A stretch of DNA of 64,000 bases, from positions 310,001 to 374,000 of the forward strand of contig NZ_JALPVL010000002.1 of assembly GCF_023544465.1 (NCBI RefSeq), written 5' to 3'. Of the stretch, positions 62,254 through 64,000 are shown piece by piece. Origin of the DNA: Paractinoplanes maris. GTDB taxonomy: Bacteria > Actinomycetota > Actinomycetes > Mycobacteriales > Micromonosporaceae. How positions within the stretch are numbered: the first letter of the stretch is position 1; every line of letters begins with the position of its first letter. The notes beneath the pieces are model-generated. The model was not told the DNA's origin and ran no database searches. It saw only the letters and a list, made by a program, of their open reading frames with translations. The position numbers and the translations under genes were made by a program.

Positions 62254-62754
62254 ATGACGGCGGATACGGCGCGACTACGACCACCGGCGCATCGGGTCAG
62301 TCCTCGCGCTTTGTGGTACTGGACGGTCAAGGCCGCGGTGCTGTGGATCGTGCTGCTCGTCCCGCAAGTGATCTGGTGGTTCGCCGACAGCGACGGCGCG
62401 AGTCTGCCGCACGTGATCGTCGGTGTGGTGTGGTTGCTGCTGGCTGCCGTGCACATGGTGGTGATGCCGCAATGGCGTTACCGGGTGCACCGCTGGGAGG
62501 CCACCGACACCGCGGTCTACACCCAGACGGGCTGGCTCAACCAGGAACGGCGAATCGCGCCGATCTCCCGGGTGCAGACCGTGGACAGCGAGCGGGGACC
62601 GATCGAGCAGTTGTTCAAACTGGCCAACGTGACCGTCACGACCGCCTCGGCGGCCGGCCCCCTCAAGATCGACGGATTGGCCGCGGCGGATGCCGACCAA
62701 CTGGTCACCGACCTGACCACCCGGGTCGGCCGGACCACCGGGGACGCGACATGA
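62254..62754 (+). CDS. PH-domain membrane protein (bPH2/YdbS-like)
   Basis: A 166-aa protein with two N-terminal membrane helices (AAVLWIVLLVPQVIWW and VIVGVVWLLLAAVHMVV) followed by one bacterial PH-like domain (YRVHRWEATDTAVYTQTGWL, RRIAPISRVQTVDSERGPIEQLFKLANVTV), the YdbS type. YdbS/YdbT pairs in Bacillus affect envelope traits and antibiotic tolerance. ATG 62254 or GTG 62248 could be the start. Its stop overlaps the ATG of the next, larger PH protein by 4 bases (ATGA), so the two are made together and likely form a complex. Confidence 0.88.
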   Translation: MTADTARLRPPAHRVSPRALWYWTVKAAVLWIVLLVPQVIWWFADSDGASLPHVIVGVVWLLLAAVHMVVMPQWRYRVHRWEATDTAVYTQTGWLNQERRIAPISRVQTVDSERGPIEQLFKLANVTVTTASAAGPLKIDGLAAADADQLVTDLTTRVGRTTGDAT

Positions 62755-64000
62755 CCACCACGGTCGACGTGGAGGAGGAAGCGCCGGTCGACACCGGCGC
62801 CGACTGGCGCCGGCTGAGCCCCCGGATGCTGGCCGTGCACCCGGTGATGGAGCTGCGGCGGCTCATCTTCCCGCTCATCGCGGTGCTGATCGGGGTGCAG
62901 AGCGGCGACGGTGACGCCGGCTGGTGGGCGCTGGGCATCGGCGGCATCGGCATCGCGCTCGGTTTCCTCCGCTACTTCACCACCTCCTACCGGATCACCC
63001 CGATCCACGTCCAGCTGCGCCGGGGCCTGTTCCGCCGCCGGACGCTGACCGTGCCGCGCGACCGGATCCGCACGGTGGACGTCACGTCGAACGTGCTGCA
63101 CCGGGTCTTCGGCCTGGCCCGGGTCACCGTCGGCACCGGACAGACCGACAAGAAGAACCACGGCGTGAAGCTGGACGGGCTGGCCGCCGGCGCCGCCGAG
63201 AACCTGCACCGCGAGCTGTTGCATCGCTCACCGGCGGCCGAGGAGGACGTCCAGCCCGAGACCGTCCTGGCGGCGCTGCGCCCGGCCTGGATCCGGTACG
63301 GGCCGTTCACGTTGTCCGGCCTGGTGGCGATCGGTGTGCTGTTCGGCCTCGGCTCCCGGCTGGTCAACGAGAGCCACGTCGACCTGACCGAGATCGGCCC
63401 GGTCCACGACTCGATGGACTACCTGGCCGACCGGCCGCTGCCGGTGGCGATCCTGCTGGTGGCCGCCGCGGTGATCGTGTTCACGGCGGTCGCGTCGACC
63501 GGCGGGTACATCCTGTCGTTCTGGAACTTCCGGCTGAGCAGGCATGAGAGTGGCACCCTGCACGTGCGGCGCGGGCTGCTCACGACCCGCAGCACCACGA
63601 TCGAGGAGCGCCGGCTGCGCGGGGTGGAGCTGAGCGAACCGCTGCTGCTGCGAGCAGTGCGGGGGGCCCGGGTCATCGCCATCGCCACCGGCCTGCGGGT
63701 CGGCCGGGGCGCCGAACGCGGCGGTTCGATCCTGCTGCCGCCCGCACCCCGCGCGGTGGCAGTGGACGTGGCGGCCACCGTGATCGGCGAGGCCGAGCCG
63801 CTGACCATGGCGTTGACCACGCACGGTCCTCGGGCAAGCCTGCGCCGGCTCACCCGGGCGGTCACGGTCAGCACCGTCCTGGTCCTGGTGGTGCTGGCGT
63901 TCGTGCTGCTGGCCAGTGCTCCGTGGTGGGCGTTCTGGACGGCGCTGGTGATGCTTCCGCTCAGTATGCTGCTGGCCCGGGACAGGTCGGCGGCGCTGGG
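62751..64000 (+). CDS. PH-domain membrane protein (YdbT-like), 3' end cut by window
   Basis: About 416 codons are visible and the gene runs off the right edge. It has membrane helix pairs at about residues 38-75, 185-205 and 225-250 and a further pair starting near 365, alternating with bPH2 domains: SYRITPIHVQLRRGLFRRRTLTVPRDRIRTVDVTSN first, then FRLSRHESGTLHVRRGLLTTRSTTIEERRLRGVE. This is the multi-domain YdbT layout, partner to the YdbS-like protein just upstream with which it overlaps by 4 bases. A third PH domain is expected beyond the window. Confidence 0.9.
   Translation, partial: MTTTVDVEEEAPVDTGADWRRLSPRMLAVHPVMELRRLIFPLIAVLIGVQSGDGDAGWWALGIGGIGIALGFLRYFTTSYRITPIHVQLRRGLFRRRTLTVPRDRIRTVDVTSNVLHRVFGLARVTVGTGQTDKKNHGVKLDGLAAGAAENLHRELLHRSPAAEEDVQPETVLAALRPAWIRYGPFTLSGLVAIGVLFGLGSRLVNESHVDLTEIGPVHDSMDYLADRPLPVAILLVAAAVIVFTAVASTGGYILSFWNFRLSRHESGTLHVRRGLLTTRSTTIEERRLRGVELSEPLLLRAVRGARVIAIATGLRVGRGAERGGSILLPPAPRAVAVDVAATVIGEAEPLTMALTTHGPRASLRRLTRAVTVSTVLVLVVLAFVLLASAPWWAFWTALVMLPLSMLLARDRSAAL

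Overview
The window is a very G+C-rich chromosomal segment from a filamentous actinomycete. Gene style (many GTG starts, ATGA/GTGA stop-start overlaps, leaderless promoters), an IdeR-type iron box, an Rpf-type enzyme under a ydaO/c-di-AMP riboswitch and the many two-component systems suggest a Micromonosporaceae member such as Actinoplanes. That assignment is inferred from gene content, not from a database match. No rRNA, tRNA, insertion sequence, phage or CRISPR array was recognised. Both ends cut through genes: an inositol-monophosphatase-family gene on the left and a PH-domain membrane protein on the right.

Layout. 1-4.2 kb (minus strand): a tightly coupled signalling operon of RsbU-type phosphatase, CHASE3 histidine kinase, Rcp1-like response regulator and inositol-phosphatase-family enzyme. 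4.2-9.6 kb: M28 peptidase, Smr and TPR proteins, and a secreted glycosidase-like protein. 9.6-17 kb (plus strand): an OmpR-type two-component pair, then a class I DAHP synthase behind what looks like a complete aromatic-amino-acid attenuator (leader peptide with Trp-Tyr-Ser-Trp-Phe codons plus intrinsic terminator), then GT39 and GT2-GtrA membrane glycosyltransferases. 17-31.8 kb is accessory: small regulators and enzymes separated by repeat-rich stretches with 57-bp, 33-bp and 19/20-bp tandem repeats, a c-di-AMP riboswitch before an Rpf/LysM protein, and a run of genes whose starts lie 7-8 nt after a TANNNT box, which implies leaderless transcripts.

31.8-35.8 kb: a complete siderophore ABC importer operon under an IdeR/DtxR box. 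35.8-43.4 kb: M14 carboxypeptidase, a MacB-like ABC exporter with a NarL-type kinase/regulator pair upstream, and a DedA protein fused to a degenerate PAP2 domain. 43.4-50.8 kb: small secreted proteins, a CopC-like protein, sugar dehydrogenases, a truncated alpha/beta-hydrolase remnant, a secreted PL7 alginate lyase, and a TetR/ABC-exporter divergon around a perfect palindrome. 50.8-56.2 kb: an SF2 helicase and a second FtsX-type ABC module. 56.2-62.2 kb: the most striking locus, a membrane-anchored GH18 protein with chitin-binding-like repeats divergent from a 1000-residue processive glycosyltransferase fused to a C-terminal EAL (c-di-GMP phosphodiesterase) domain. 62.2-64 kb: a pair of bacterial PH-domain membrane proteins.

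The best candidates for something undescribed are the glycosyltransferase-EAL fusion with its divergent GH18 partner, the leaderless aromatic leader peptide/attenuator before DAHP synthase, and the hairpin-bearing 19/20-bp minisatellite.
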